64,000 nucleotides of DNA from Calditrichota bacterium (GTDB lineage Bacteria > Electryoneota > B3-LCP), in contig JAGVQJ010000048.1 of NCBI GenBank assembly GCA_020051775.1, positions 1-64,000 on the forward strand, written 5' to 3'. The notes under the pieces are model-generated. The model was not told the origin of the DNA. It saw nothing but the letters and a program-made list of their open reading frames with translations, and made no database searches. This document shows, in pieces, positions 1 to 9,189 of this stretch. A program made the translations under genes and the position numbers. Position 1 is the first letter of the stretch. Each line of letters opens with the position of its first letter.

Positions 1-882
1 CCCTTCTGCATCCAAATAAGTGTAATATATTTCTCCATCTCCTTTTACATAAATCAGATAGCCGAAATTTACAAAAAAATGCAAACTTCGCACAGCTATT
101 CCAATCCACGTCTGGCTAGGATCAAGACCAGATCGTATTTTGGAAAACCTAAGTATTGCTTCGACTTCTATGTCTTGATAATCATTATCGCCAATTGTAA
201 TCCATGAACTCCTGAAAGACCATAGTGAACCAAATTCCAAACCATCGTCCAATAAATTACGGTGGCATTCTGGGGGTGATAGCATGAGGTTTTGGTCAAA
301 ACCAGTTTGTTTTGAAAATTCAAACGCTGATATTTGTCCAAAAGGCTTTGAAGGTTTGAAAGGCGCCGATGCCAAAGCAAAAAGAAGAGCTTCATGCAAT
401 TGTGCAGAAAATGTACTCATACCACTAAAAGAATTTTTTGAATAATGTGCGTGTCTAGCAGGTTGAATATCGAAAAGATATTTATTTGCAGTCAAATCAT
501 CATCATCTTTAATAATGATAATGTTATGCGGCGAACGACAACTCGTGGCCATCCCAAGTTCAAGAAGCACGTTCCCATTTTCTCCAGTGACATCAAAAAT
601 AAGCGCATCGGCTTGAGCAAGATAACTCCAAATATCAGAATGAATGATTCCAGGTGTTGATATTTTATCGGATCGTTTACATTCAACCGACGCACCAATT
701 TCTGCGCCGACAAAGTCACAGACACCTTGAATAAAATTTAAAAGGTCATCATATTTTTCTCTTGGATTAAAAGGACACGCTAAAAAACAAATAAGGTGGT
801 TTGCCGACTTTCGGGGCATTACTGGTGGTGATGAGATAACATCTTTTGGCCATACAGGACTTGAATTCCGATCGGCGCTCAT
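1..882 (-). CDS. TIR-like / nucleoside 2-deoxyribosyltransferase-like domain protein with C-terminal beta-rich domain; C-terminus truncated by window edge
   Basis: Hand translation of minus strand from ATG at 882-880 stays open to base 1 (294 codons): MSADRNSSPVWPKDV...HSDIWSYLAQADALIFDVTGENGNVLLELGMATS...YLFDIQPARHAHYS...YQDIEVEAILRFSKIRSG...WIGIAVRSLHFFVNFGYLIYVKGDGEIYYTYLDAEG. Missing from ORF track because it has no stop in the window. Confidence 0.8.
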   Translation of the reverse strand, partial: MSADRNSSPVWPKDVISSPPVMPRKSANHLICFLACPFNPREKYDDLLNFIQGVCDFVGAEIGASVECKRSDKISTPGIIHSDIWSYLAQADALIFDVTGENGNVLLELGMATSCRSPHNIIIIKDDDDLTANKYLFDIQPARHAHYSKNSFSGMSTFSAQLHEALLFALASAPFKPSKPFGQISAFEFSKQTGFDQNLMLSPPECHRNLLDDGLEFGSLWSFRSSWITIGDNDYQDIEVEAILRFSKIRSGLDPSQTWIGIAVRSLHFFVNFGYLIYVKGDGEIYYTYLDAEG

Positions 883-954
883 TTTATTCCCCTTATTTTA
901 GACTTCTTTTGTTCCTGCTGCGATTGAAGCGAAGCGATTCCCGGTCATTTCTCT

Positions 955-1042
955 GATCCCCCCCACCCCCCCCTTTTTAAGGGGGGGATGCTGTACGAAG
1001 AGGGTTGTTTCCCCCCTTAACAAGGGGGGATTAAGGGGGGAT
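955..1042. repeat. Poly-C/poly-G inverted repeat (CCCCCC..TTAAGGGGGG type intergenic repeat)
   Basis: gatccccccccacccccccccttttTAAGGGGGGG ... CCCCCCTTAACAAGGGGGGATTAAGGGGGG. Confidence 0.7.
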
Positions 1043-1099
1043 CGAACAGAAGGTAACATGCTTCGTCTCTAAAGGGCCAGAAGCATGCCACCCCCTTCA

Positions 1100-1167
1100 G
1101 GGAGGACAGACATTCCTGTCTGTCCAGCAGTTGACGTAGTGACGGTCAGACAGGAATGTCTGACCTC
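1100..1167. repeat. REP-like paired palindrome
   Basis: GGAGGACAGACATTCCTGTCTGTCC followed by GGTCAGACAGGAATGTCTGACCTCC; each arm is a hairpin and the two are inverted copies with one mismatch. Confidence 0.8.
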
Positions 1168-1177
1168 CCCTTTAACG

Positions 1178-2467
1178 TCAATCCATGTAATCCTGATAGA
1201 TGATGTACCCTTTGCAGAACTCCTGCACCTGGGCACGGACGGAGGCGATGGTTTGCTCGTCATCCGGTTTGGCCAACACCTGGATAATCCATTGGCCGAT
1301 CTGCTTCATTTCGGCATCTTTCATGCCGCGGGTGGTCAATGCCGGCGTGCCGATGCGAATGCCGGAGGTAACGAAGGGGCTGCGCGTCTCGAAGGGCACG
1401 GTATTCTTGTTGACGGTGATGCCCGCCTTTTCCAACGCTTCTTCGGCGGCTTTGCCGGTGATGTCCTTATTGCGCAGATCCACCAGCATGAGGTGGTTGT
1501 CAGTGCCGCCGGAAACGAGGTTGAAACCCGCCGAGGTCAGAGTTTCGGCCAGGCATTGCGCGTTCGTGATGATCTGGCGGCTGTATTCCTTGAATTCGGG
1601 CTGTAGGGCTTCCAGAAATGCCACCGCCTTGGCAGCGATGACGTGCATCAGCGGCCCTCCCTGGATGCCGGGGAAGGTGATGGAATCAATCGCTTCAGTG
1701 ATGGTCTTGGGCTTGGGCATGCCGGACAGCAGGATTTCGCCGCCTTTGAAATCGGAGACGACCAATCCGGCGCGAGGGCCGCGCAGGGTTTTGTGTGTGG
1801 TTGTGGTAACGGCGTGGCAATACGGCAGTGGCGAGGGGTGCAGATCTGACGCCACCAACCCCGCAATGTGCGCGATATCGGAAACCAGGTAGGCGCCGAC
1901 TTCATCCGCGATCTCGCGAAATTTGGCGAAATCAATGATGCGCGGATAGGCCGAGGCGCCGGTCATGATCATGCGAGGTTTGTGCTCTTTGGCCAGCGCG
2001 CGCACCTGGTCGAAATCAACGCGGCCGGTCTTCTCCTCCACTCCATAGGGGATGATCTTGTACAGTCTCCCGGAGAAATTGACGGGGCTGCCATGCGTCA
2101 GGTGGCCGCCGTGCGACAGGTTCATACCCATGACTATGTCGCCGGGTTGAAGTAGCGCCATGTAGACAGCCATGTTGGCTTGCGAACCGGAATGCGGCTG
2201 TACGTTGGCCCAGGCGCACTTGAAGAGCTGTCTGGCGCGTTCCTGTGCCAGCTCCTCGGCGCGATCCACGTATTCGCAACCACCATAGTACCGTTTATGC
2301 GGGTAGCCTTCGGCGTATTTGTTGGTCAGCACCGATCCCATGGCCTCTAAGACGGCGCGTGAAGTGAAATTTTCGGAGGCGATCATTTCCAGTGTATAAC
2401 TCTGACGTTGTAGTTCACCGCGAATGACGGCTTTGATTTCAGGATCAACTTCTTGCAGGCTTTTCAT
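1178..2467 (-). CDS. glyA: Serine hydroxymethyltransferase
   Basis: 429 aa; [56 protein letters not shown] (PLP lysine), [15 protein letters not shown]. Confidence 0.98.
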   Translation of the reverse strand: MKSLQEVDPEIKAVIRGELQRQSYTLEMIASENFTSRAVLEAMGSVLTNKYAEGYPHKRYYGGCEYVDRAEELAQERARQLFKCAWANVQPHSGSQANMAVYMALLQPGDIVMGMNLSHGGHLTHGSPVNFSGRLYKIIPYGVEEKTGRVDFDQVRALAKEHKPRMIMTGASAYPRIIDFAKFREIADEVGAYLVSDIAHIAGLVASDLHPSPLPYCHAVTTTTHKTLRGPRAGLVVSDFKGGEILLSGMPKPKTITEAIDSITFPGIQGGPLMHVIAAKAVAFLEALQPEFKEYSRQIITNAQCLAETLTSAGFNLVSGGTDNHLMLVDLRNKDITGKAAEEALEKAGITVNKNTVPFETRSPFVTSGIRIGTPALTTRGMKDAEMKQIGQWIIQVLAKPDDEQTIASVRAQVQEFCKGYIIYQDYMD

Positions 2468-2507
2468 AGGGGTCTCCAGAAGGGAAATTAGGGTAGTACG
2501 GAAGCAG

Positions 2508-2541
2508 ATTATATATATATACCTCCCGCAGAGTGGGAGCG
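2508..2541 (-). terminator. Possible terminator between AI-2E transporter gene and glyA
   Basis: Minus strand CTCCCACTCTGCGGGAG hairpin followed by TATATATATATAA. Confidence 0.4.
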
Positions 2542-3606
2542 TTAGGTTTGCTTGTCCAGACTACGGCTTTCTCGGTAGGCCATGACGTCGGCAAATATGA
2601 TGGAGAGTACCGCCGCCACGGGTACTGCCAGCAGAGTTCCAAGGATGCCCTGAAGTTTTGTGCCGACCAAAAGGAACATGATGACCACAATCGGATTCAG
2701 GTCAACCTGTTTACCCATGACTTTGGGCACGAGGAAATTATTTTCAATCTGCTGGGCCAGGACATACACCAATAAGGCCAGCAGGGCCTTGGTGGGCGAT
2801 TGTGCCAGGGCGAAGAAAACTCCGGGTACGGCCGAAAGGAGCGGCCCGGCGTAAGGGATGATCTCGAGAACTCCGGCCAGGAGTGCCAGCAGAAAGGCGT
2901 ATTTGACGCCAATCAGACTTAGACCAATGAAAACGAGAACGAAAATGATGACGCAGAGAAGGACCTGGCCGCGCAGCCACAATCCCAATTTGGATTGAAG
3001 GCGGGGAATCAAGTCATGAATATAGGATTGGTACGGTTTTGGTGCGATTTTAGTAAAAAACGACCTCAACTCGCCCGCTGAGGCGACAAAGTAGATGGTC
3101 ATGACAAGAAAAGCGGCCAGCGAAAAAAGCCCGCCGAAAACCTTCATCACGGTGCTGATCACTCCGGAGGCGGCGCCGCCTACAAAATCACTTAATTTAC
3201 TCAGCCAGGAGTTGATCTGATCTCTGAGGTCAAATTCGCCGGGAAAGTTTATATTCTTCAGGACGTCAGTGACCTGGTCATAATAAGTGGGAAAATTAGC
3301 GACGAGATCGGAAATCTCATCGTAGACGGGGGGGATCAGAAGGATGATGGTTAACGTAACGGTGCCAAACACCAGAGTGAAGATAATCAAGACGCTTAAC
3401 ACCCTGGGGAGGCGGAATCCTTGCAGCCAATGCACCCACGATTCCAATGCCATGGACAAGATCAGTGCGGCCAGCGCCAGAATGAGAATCTCGCGAATCA
3501 GATAGAGCAGGAAAGCCAGCGCTACGAACAGCAAAAGTTTAACAATGGATCCACTGCTCAGGCTGAAAATAACGCGATGCGGATCTTTTCCGTTTTGTTT
3601 GGTCAT
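2542..3606 (-). CDS. AI-2E family transporter (UPF0118/YhhT-like)
   Basis: 354 aa, multiple TM segments, [23 protein letters not shown] and [23 protein letters not shown] typical of the family. Confidence 0.93.
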   Translation of the reverse strand: MTKQNGKDPHRVIFSLSSGSIVKLLLFVALAFLLYLIREILILALAALILSMALESWVHWLQGFRLPRVLSVLIIFTLVFGTVTLTIILLIPPVYDEISDLVANFPTYYDQVTDVLKNINFPGEFDLRDQINSWLSKLSDFVGGAASGVISTVMKVFGGLFSLAAFLVMTIYFVASAGELRSFFTKIAPKPYQSYIHDLIPRLQSKLGLWLRGQVLLCVIIFVLVFIGLSLIGVKYAFLLALLAGVLEIIPYAGPLLSAVPGVFFALAQSPTKALLALLVYVLAQQIENNFLVPKVMGKQVDLNPIVVIMFLLVGTKLQGILGTLLAVPVAAVLSIIFADVMAYRESRSLDKQT

Positions 3607-3646
3607 GATTCGGAGGTTTTATAGGAATGGGCAACGACTGAAGGAC

Positions 3647-4087
3647 TTAATAGTCACCCAGTTCGCCGATCTTATCTACTCTTCGCTGGTGGCGGCCACC
3701 TTCGAAGGGAGTGGAAAACCAAACATCCAGAATATTGAAAGCTTCGACGGGTTCAACGAAACGGGCGCCCAGGACAAGAACGTTGGCGTCATTGTGACGG
3801 CGACTCATCTCGGCCAACTCTGTCGTCAAGCATAGCGCCGCGCGAACACCTTTCACTTTATTGGCTACGATGGACATCCCTATACCCGATCCGCAAATCA
3901 GCACGGCTCGTTCAGCCGTTCCGGAGGCGACGTCTTTAGCCGCCAGAACGCCAAAGTCGGGATAATCCACAGAAGAATCATCGAAACAACCGCGATCCAA
4001 AATTTCGTGACTCTGTGAGATCAATCTCGACTTAAGATTCTCTTTGAGTTGGAATCCCGCATGATCAGAGGCCATTGATATTTTCAT
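3647..4087 (-). CDS. rpiB: Ribose 5-phosphate isomerase B
   Basis: MKISMASDHAGFQLKENL, VDYPDFG, CGSGIGMSIVANKVKGVRAALC. Confidence 0.96.
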   Translation of the reverse strand: MKISMASDHAGFQLKENLKSRLISQSHEILDRGCFDDSSVDYPDFGVLAAKDVASGTAERAVLICGSGIGMSIVANKVKGVRAALCLTTELAEMSRRHNDANVLVLGARFVEPVEAFNILDVWFSTPFEGGRHQRRVDKIGELGDY

Positions 4088-4099
4088 GGAAAACCCCGC

Positions 4100-5338
4100 T
4101 TATTCTGCCCAAGGCGGTTTGCTGCGTTGGAACCAAGATTCACCCAGGTTCAGGCCGAGACGAAATTTAAAGGTGTTTTCCTGCCCCCCGTTGCTATCCA
4201 AATTCCCACGCCGGCCAAACTCGAATCCCAGGTCAAAACGATCCACCCCTTGATGAAAAGGGTAACTCAAACCTGCTGAGGCCGTATAAACGTCCACCCC
4301 GCTACCGTCGCTGACCAGGTAGGTGGATTCTCTTCTGAGGCCAAAACGATATTGAAACCGTTGGAAGAAAGCGTCAGAATCCCAGGTCCCCGGAGTCCAT
4401 TCGGCGCCCATGCCGACATTGTTGGAGTTGCGATAGGTGGAGGAACCACCGGGAAGATTTTCAACGCTGGACCAATCACTATAAGCAACTTGCCCGGCCA
4501 CCAGCCATTTGGGAGCAATCTGGTAGCTTGCACCGAAACCGAACCGGGCGGCCAATTGGAGATCCTGTTGCGAGGTGACGATTGAATCTCCGCTGGTATA
4601 GGAAAAAATCCGGTCCAGTTGCAAAGGAACTTGAGGCTCGAATGTCGCTCCCAAAACCAGTTTTGGCGTCGGTTTCACAATGATGCCAATCGTCCCGCCA
4701 TACCCCAGGTACTGCTTGGATTTGGTGAACTGGACGTCTGAGTAACCGGGAGCATTGAAAACACTGGTGCGATATTCCTGGACATCACCCCAAGTCAAGT
4801 TGCCGGCAATACCCACACTTAAACCAGGCTTGGGCGCCCAGGCCAAACTCAACGCAGCTCGAGTCAAGCCTCCAATGCCCTGATAGGTTTCCAAGTAATC
4901 GGCGTTCGGCACGCCCGGAAGAGGACTGACCAATGTACCCGTCCAGGCGTACTTGAATTCCACGCGACTGTAGGGAGTCAAATGAAATCCTAATCCCCAG
5001 CCTTTTTTGATGGCGATAGCAATACCGAAATATTCAAGCTGCGCCCAGTCATCTGTGTCACTCGAATTGGGATCGGTCATCCATTGGCGAGAGATGTACC
5101 CGCCTATGGTGATTCTCGAGCGATGGAGGGTAGACAGCAGCGCCGGGTTGGCGAAATTAATCGTATTGGAATCTTCCAAAGCGAGGCCGGTGTTACCCAT
5201 GCCGATGGCGCGCGAAGAATTTACGTCTTCGAGGACGCCGACGCCCAACCCCGAGAATATCGAACCAGTGGCGTTTGCTCCCGACGCCATAAGGGCCAGA
5301 ACGGCAAGGCTGAGAAAATTGCGAGAAAACAGGTTCAC
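4100..5338 (-). CDS. Outer membrane protein, FadL/PorV-like beta-barrel
   Basis: Signal peptide; RAIGMGNTGLALEDSNTINFANPALLS motif; alternating beta-barrel strands. Confidence 0.65.
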   Translation of the reverse strand: MNLFSRNFLSLAVLALMASGANATGSIFSGLGVGVLEDVNSSRAIGMGNTGLALEDSNTINFANPALLSTLHRSRITIGGYISRQWMTDPNSSDTDDWAQLEYFGIAIAIKKGWGLGFHLTPYSRVEFKYAWTGTLVSPLPGVPNADYLETYQGIGGLTRAALSLAWAPKPGLSVGIAGNLTWGDVQEYRTSVFNAPGYSDVQFTKSKQYLGYGGTIGIIVKPTPKLVLGATFEPQVPLQLDRIFSYTSGDSIVTSQQDLQLAARFGFGASYQIAPKWLVAGQVAYSDWSSVENLPGGSSTYRNSNNVGMGAEWTPGTWDSDAFFQRFQYRFGLRRESTYLVSDGSGVDVYTASAGLSYPFHQGVDRFDLGFEFGRRGNLDSNGGQENTFKFRLGLNLGESWFQRSKPPWAE

Positions 5339-6597
5339 TGACCGCCTCCCCCCTGGATATATACAATGCGCAAGGCCGGTTTCAACGAATCGGCCAGCAT
5401 CTGCGGTCCATAAAAAGGCATTCTCGCCACATTCTGATATTCATTGGAAGAATTTACCCGCAGACCGAAATGGGTGCCGGGATGGAGAACCCAGTCATTC
5501 ACTAGCGTTGTGACGTTCAACGCTAAGGTGCCGGTGGCTTGGTCGTAAAGAGAAACCAGCGGTAGACTGATGGGGGTAGTTTCAGCAGTGGCCGGATCCT
5601 CGAGCCAACTGGAATCCGCCATGGGAAGACCGTAAGCTCCGCTAATGTGATCGAAAGCCAGTACGTTAGTGGTATCGGCATGGAGAATAAGTTCGGCGCG
5701 TTGCACCGCTACGCCATAGTGGGCCGTGAAGGCGCTGTCTATGTTAAAGCGCATGATCGTGCGGTAGGGCGCGCCGTTTCCCATCCAGATAAAGGTGCTG
5801 TCGACAGGGGTTAGGGTGGTAGAGTCTTTGGCAATGAAAGCATCCGAGGCAGCATTTAGGTAGAGGACGGTGTCCACCGGATCGCCGCCATGCGTAACGG
5901 TAGTATCGTAATTTTTCAGGAACATCTCCAGTTTGGGGCGGCGATTAATGTTAGAATTTTCAGCCGAAGCGAACCGCAACATGTAATTCTGATCGGTGGC
6001 GGCTTGTAGGTAGATTCCGTTGTTCCAGTAAAGCGTCTTACCGCCCGAACCTGCCGATAGCCAGGCACGCAGCAGGCTGTCAACCGGTTCCGGTAGAGTG
6101 AACCGTACTGTGTCACTATCCGAGGCGGCGACAGGAATTTGAATATTGGCGAAGGAGAGGCCCTGCGACAACGAATCCGTGTTGAAATTATCCCAATTGA
6201 CGCCAATTTCAGTCCAAGTCAATTGCTGATTGACCATGAACGCGGAGGCGCCCATAGGGCTGGTTCCATCCAAGGCCAGGCTGTCCAGTAAGAGTCGCAC
6301 GCGCAGTGAATCCACTAAGAAGCTGTCCGGCAGAGCTCCGGTAGGATTGAAGCGTAGCAGACTATTGGCATAGTACCCCTGATTGTATCCCAGGTAGAGA
6401 TAGCCGCTCACGCCAGTAGTCGTGGTAGTGCGATAAATTCGCACATCCTCAGGCGGCAGGATCATCTCATTGGGCAGGATATCGTTCAACCCTGGCGCCA
6501 GGTTGGATCCCACAGGTGAATCCTTCTGGGCGCAACCGATTATCATCAACCCTGCCAGGAACAGCAACGACAGCAGATTTTCAGGTGAGTGTTTCAA
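5335..6597 (-). CDS. Putative lipoprotein with DNRLRE-like beta domains
   Basis: Lipobox LMIIGCAQKDSP; repeated extracellular modules; 4-nt overlap with downstream gene. Confidence 0.6.
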   Translation of the reverse strand: MKHSPENLLSLLFLAGLMIIGCAQKDSPVGSNLAPGLNDILPNEMILPPEDVRIYRTTTTTGVSGYLYLGYNQGYYANSLLRFNPTGALPDSFLVDSLRVRLLLDSLALDGTSPMGASAFMVNQQLTWTEIGVNWDNFNTDSLSQGLSFANIQIPVAASDSDTVRFTLPEPVDSLLRAWLSAGSGGKTLYWNNGIYLQAATDQNYMLRFASAENSNINRRPKLEMFLKNYDTTVTHGGDPVDTVLYLNAASDAFIAKDSTTLTPVDSTFIWMGNGAPYRTIMRFNIDSAFTAHYGVAVQRAELILHADTTNVLAFDHISGAYGLPMADSSWLEDPATAETTPISLPLVSLYDQATGTLALNVTTLVNDWVLHPGTHFGLRVNSSNEYQNVARMPFYGPQMLADSLKPALRIVYIQGGGGQ

Positions 6598-6663
6598 TCG
6601 AAATTATCTCCGTAAATTGTATAATTTACATAAGGGGTTCCAGACAAGCAATGAAATAATGCG

Positions 6664-7662
6664 TTATTGGCTGTTGGATGGCCGCTTGATCGGTATTTTG
6701 CGGCCACAACGTGAGCAAAGATCGCCCTCCAAACCCACGATGCGCGTGCGATACGACGCCCTTTCCACTAAAATGGTTCCACATTCCGGGCAAATGGTAT
6801 CGGATGATCCGGGCACGGCAATGTTACCCAGGTAAACGTAATTCAGTTCCCTGGAAGCGATATCCCAGGCACGGCGCAGAAAGGATTCCGAGGTTGACGG
6901 CGCCTCGGAGCGGTAATGCGGGAAATAACGCGAAAGATGCAAGGGGAGGTCTGGATTCACTGAGGCAATCCATTGAGCTGTCGCCTGGACGGAAGCCTCG
7001 TTATCATTCCAACCCGTCACGACCAGATGGGCGATCTCAACATGCACGCCCGCTTTCCAGGCCAGACGGATACTGCGCTGCACCGGTTCCAAGCGCGCTT
7101 TGCACATCTTAACATAGAATTCGTCCTTAGGCGATTTCAGATCCACATTCATCGCATCCACATGGGGCAATAAACGGAGTAACGGTTCCTCCTCAATGTA
7201 GCCATTGGTAACCAGAACCACAGCATGGCCATTTCGGCGCAATTCGGGCGCCGTGTCCAGGATATACTCATACCACATCAACGGCTCGGAATAGGTGAAA
7301 GCGACGCCAATGGAACCCTGTGTTCCAGCCATTTTGACCAATTCACCCACTGGTAGATGCCGGGTGGGGACTTGTCCCTGAGAGATTTCGGCGTTCTGGC
7401 AGAAGAGACACCGCAGGTTACAGCCATTGGCTCCGACCGATAAAATCACCGAACCGGGATGGAAGTGGTACAGCGGTTTCTTCTCGATGGGATCCAGGGC
7501 CATGGAGGCGACCTCCGCATAATTAGCGGCCACCAGCTTTTTCCCAACTCGTTGCCGTACGCGACAGACGCCCGACTGTCCATCGCGGAGCTTGCAATGC
7601 TGCGGACAAAGATCACAGGCCAGTTTGCCCTTCTCGGCGTGGTAAAATTCGACTTCGCGCAT
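6664..7662 (-). CDS. amrS: AmmeMemoRadiSam system radical SAM enzyme
   Basis: CDLCPQHCKLRDGQSGVCRVR N-terminus and radical SAM motif NGCNLRCLFCQNAEISQ; C-terminal CPECGTILVERASYRTRIVG. Confidence 0.93.
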   Translation of the reverse strand: MREVEFYHAEKGKLACDLCPQHCKLRDGQSGVCRVRQRVGKKLVAANYAEVASMALDPIEKKPLYHFHPGSVILSVGANGCNLRCLFCQNAEISQGQVPTRHLPVGELVKMAGTQGSIGVAFTYSEPLMWYEYILDTAPELRRNGHAVVLVTNGYIEEEPLLRLLPHVDAMNVDLKSPKDEFYVKMCKARLEPVQRSIRLAWKAGVHVEIAHLVVTGWNDNEASVQATAQWIASVNPDLPLHLSRYFPHYRSEAPSTSESFLRRAWDIASRELNYVYLGNIAVPGSSDTICPECGTILVERASYRTRIVGLEGDLCSRCGRKIPIKRPSNSQ

Positions 7663-7944
7663 AGGAATTCACTGGCAGGTAAATCTCTCCACCTTAATGA
7701 AACTGCTAAAAAAGTGATCGGTTTAGGGTAGTTACTTTATAGTCAAAGATGCAGTTTAACTGACACTCATATTTAACAATAAGGTCTCATCCAGAGATCC
7801 CCGCATGGAATGGTATTAAGGATTTTATTTGGCGATAATAATCGTGGTGGGTATTTAGTAAGAATTTGGTATGCGACAACTCAGAAAAACAACAAATTTG
7901 GATCAGTCTGAAAAGTGAACGCGGTAAATATTCTGCAATAAAGC

Positions 7945-8050
7945 TTGACAATCGCCACGTTATCTACTACTTTATTATCGTGGTTGATTCGCAATACTCA
8001 TCTCGGTGCATCCCCTCGCTTAAGGTGGTTTAGGCGAGGGGTTCTTATTT
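7945..8050 (+). ncRNA. Candidate small RNA: promoter-like TTGACA-N17-TACTTT followed by hairpin and T-rich tail in a 440-bp gene-free gap
   Basis: TTGACA 7945-7950, TACTTT 7968-7973, hairpin CCCCTCGC/GCGAGGGG 8012-8041, then TTCTTATTT; no plus-strand CDS upstream. Confidence 0.3.
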
Positions 8051-8101
8051 ATCTGATGGCCCGAAGTTATGAGAACGAAGGATTGGGGAAATGTTTTATA
8101 C

Positions 8102-9034
8102 TTACGATGTATTGAATACCTTTACGGCCTCGCGAACAAAACCCTCTGACTTTGCCAGAAGGTCGCGTGCGCGTGGTGTGTCCACCTCGCACAAAGCCAT
8201 GACAATGGCTAATTTTACATTGCCTTCGGCGGCATCGAGCAACTCGCCCGCACGATCATAATCCAAATCAGCAGCGAGCATGAGCACGCGCCGGGAACGG
8301 GCTTTCAGTTTCTGTGAACCGGCGCGAAGATCCACCATCATGCCCTGAAATACCTTACCCATACGCACGAAGGCGGTAGTACTGATCATGTTCAGGATCA
8401 TCTTGGTGGCGGATCCGGCTTTCAACCTCGTTGATCCCATCAGGACTTCCGGGCCTAGAAGTGGAGCGATAATCACATCCGCCAGATGGCCTGTCTCTTT
8501 TTCAGGGTCAGGAAGGTTGCAGATTAAAAGCACCGTGGCGGCGCCAACCGAGCGGGCGTATTCCAGACCACCCAGCACATAAGGCGTACGTCGAGAAGCC
8601 GTAATGCCGATCAAAGTATCGCTTTCATTGAGGGCAATGGCCGCTAAATCCAGCCCCGATTGGTTCATGTCGTCTTCAGCGCCTTCGCGCGACCGGAAGA
8701 CGGCATCAGGACCGCCGGCGATGATACCCACCACTGCTTGAGGATCGCTGCCAAAGGTGGGTGGGCACTCTGCGGCGTCTATAACGCCCAATCGCCCGGA
8801 CGTACCGGCGCCAATATAAACAAGCCGGCCTCCGGAACGAAAAGAGTGGATGACCTGATCCACCGCTTTTTCGATCTCCGGAAGCACTTTACGGACAGCG
8901 GCGGTTACACCAGCGTCCTCATCGGACATGAATTCCAGAATCTGGCGAACGGAGTAGATATCCAGGTCGGTTGATCGCGGGTGGAGCGCTTCGGTCGTCA
9001 GCCCTTTGATTTCGTCGAAGACTCTACGGGACAT
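8102..9034 (-). CDS. murQ: N-acetylmuramic acid 6-phosphate etherase
   Basis: RSGGRLVYIGAGTSGRLGVIDAAECPPTFGSDPQAVVGIIAGG; GSTRLKAGSATKMILNMISTTAFVRMGKV. Confidence 0.97.
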   Translation of the reverse strand: MSRRVFDEIKGLTTEALHPRSTDLDIYSVRQILEFMSDEDAGVTAAVRKVLPEIEKAVDQVIHSFRSGGRLVYIGAGTSGRLGVIDAAECPPTFGSDPQAVVGIIAGGPDAVFRSREGAEDDMNQSGLDLAAIALNESDTLIGITASRRTPYVLGGLEYARSVGAATVLLICNLPDPEKETGHLADVIIAPLLGPEVLMGSTRLKAGSATKMILNMISTTAFVRMGKVFQGMMVDLRAGSQKLKARSRRVLMLAADLDYDRAGELLDAAEGNVKLAIVMALCEVDTPRARDLLAKSEGFVREAVKVFNTS

Positions 9035-9124
9035 AGCTTAAATGAGAAATGTTATAGCCCCAATATACGGAATTTGTGCGGGAATGTCAAGGGAAAGTAT
9101 TCCACAGACAGCAAACAGGTGTAA

Positions 9125-9175
9125 GCCGTAAGTGATAAAAAGGCGCTAAGGCGCCTTCAATTTTTCATTTTGCAC
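9125..9175. terminator. Possible terminator
   Basis: AAGGCGC TAAG GCGCCTT hairpin with flanking A and T runs. Confidence 0.4.
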
Positions 9176-9189
9176 TTTTTATCTTGCAT

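Noticed and set aside
1200-1892. 230-aa plus-strand ORF (and 1085..1606, 1868..2155) antisense to glyA
   Set aside because: Opposite strand carries unmistakable glyA; composition is a shadow of codon bias.
2508-2522. TA dinucleotide run as phase-variable SSR upstream of glyA
   Set aside because: Short and directly after a minus-strand hairpin; better explained as a terminator tail.
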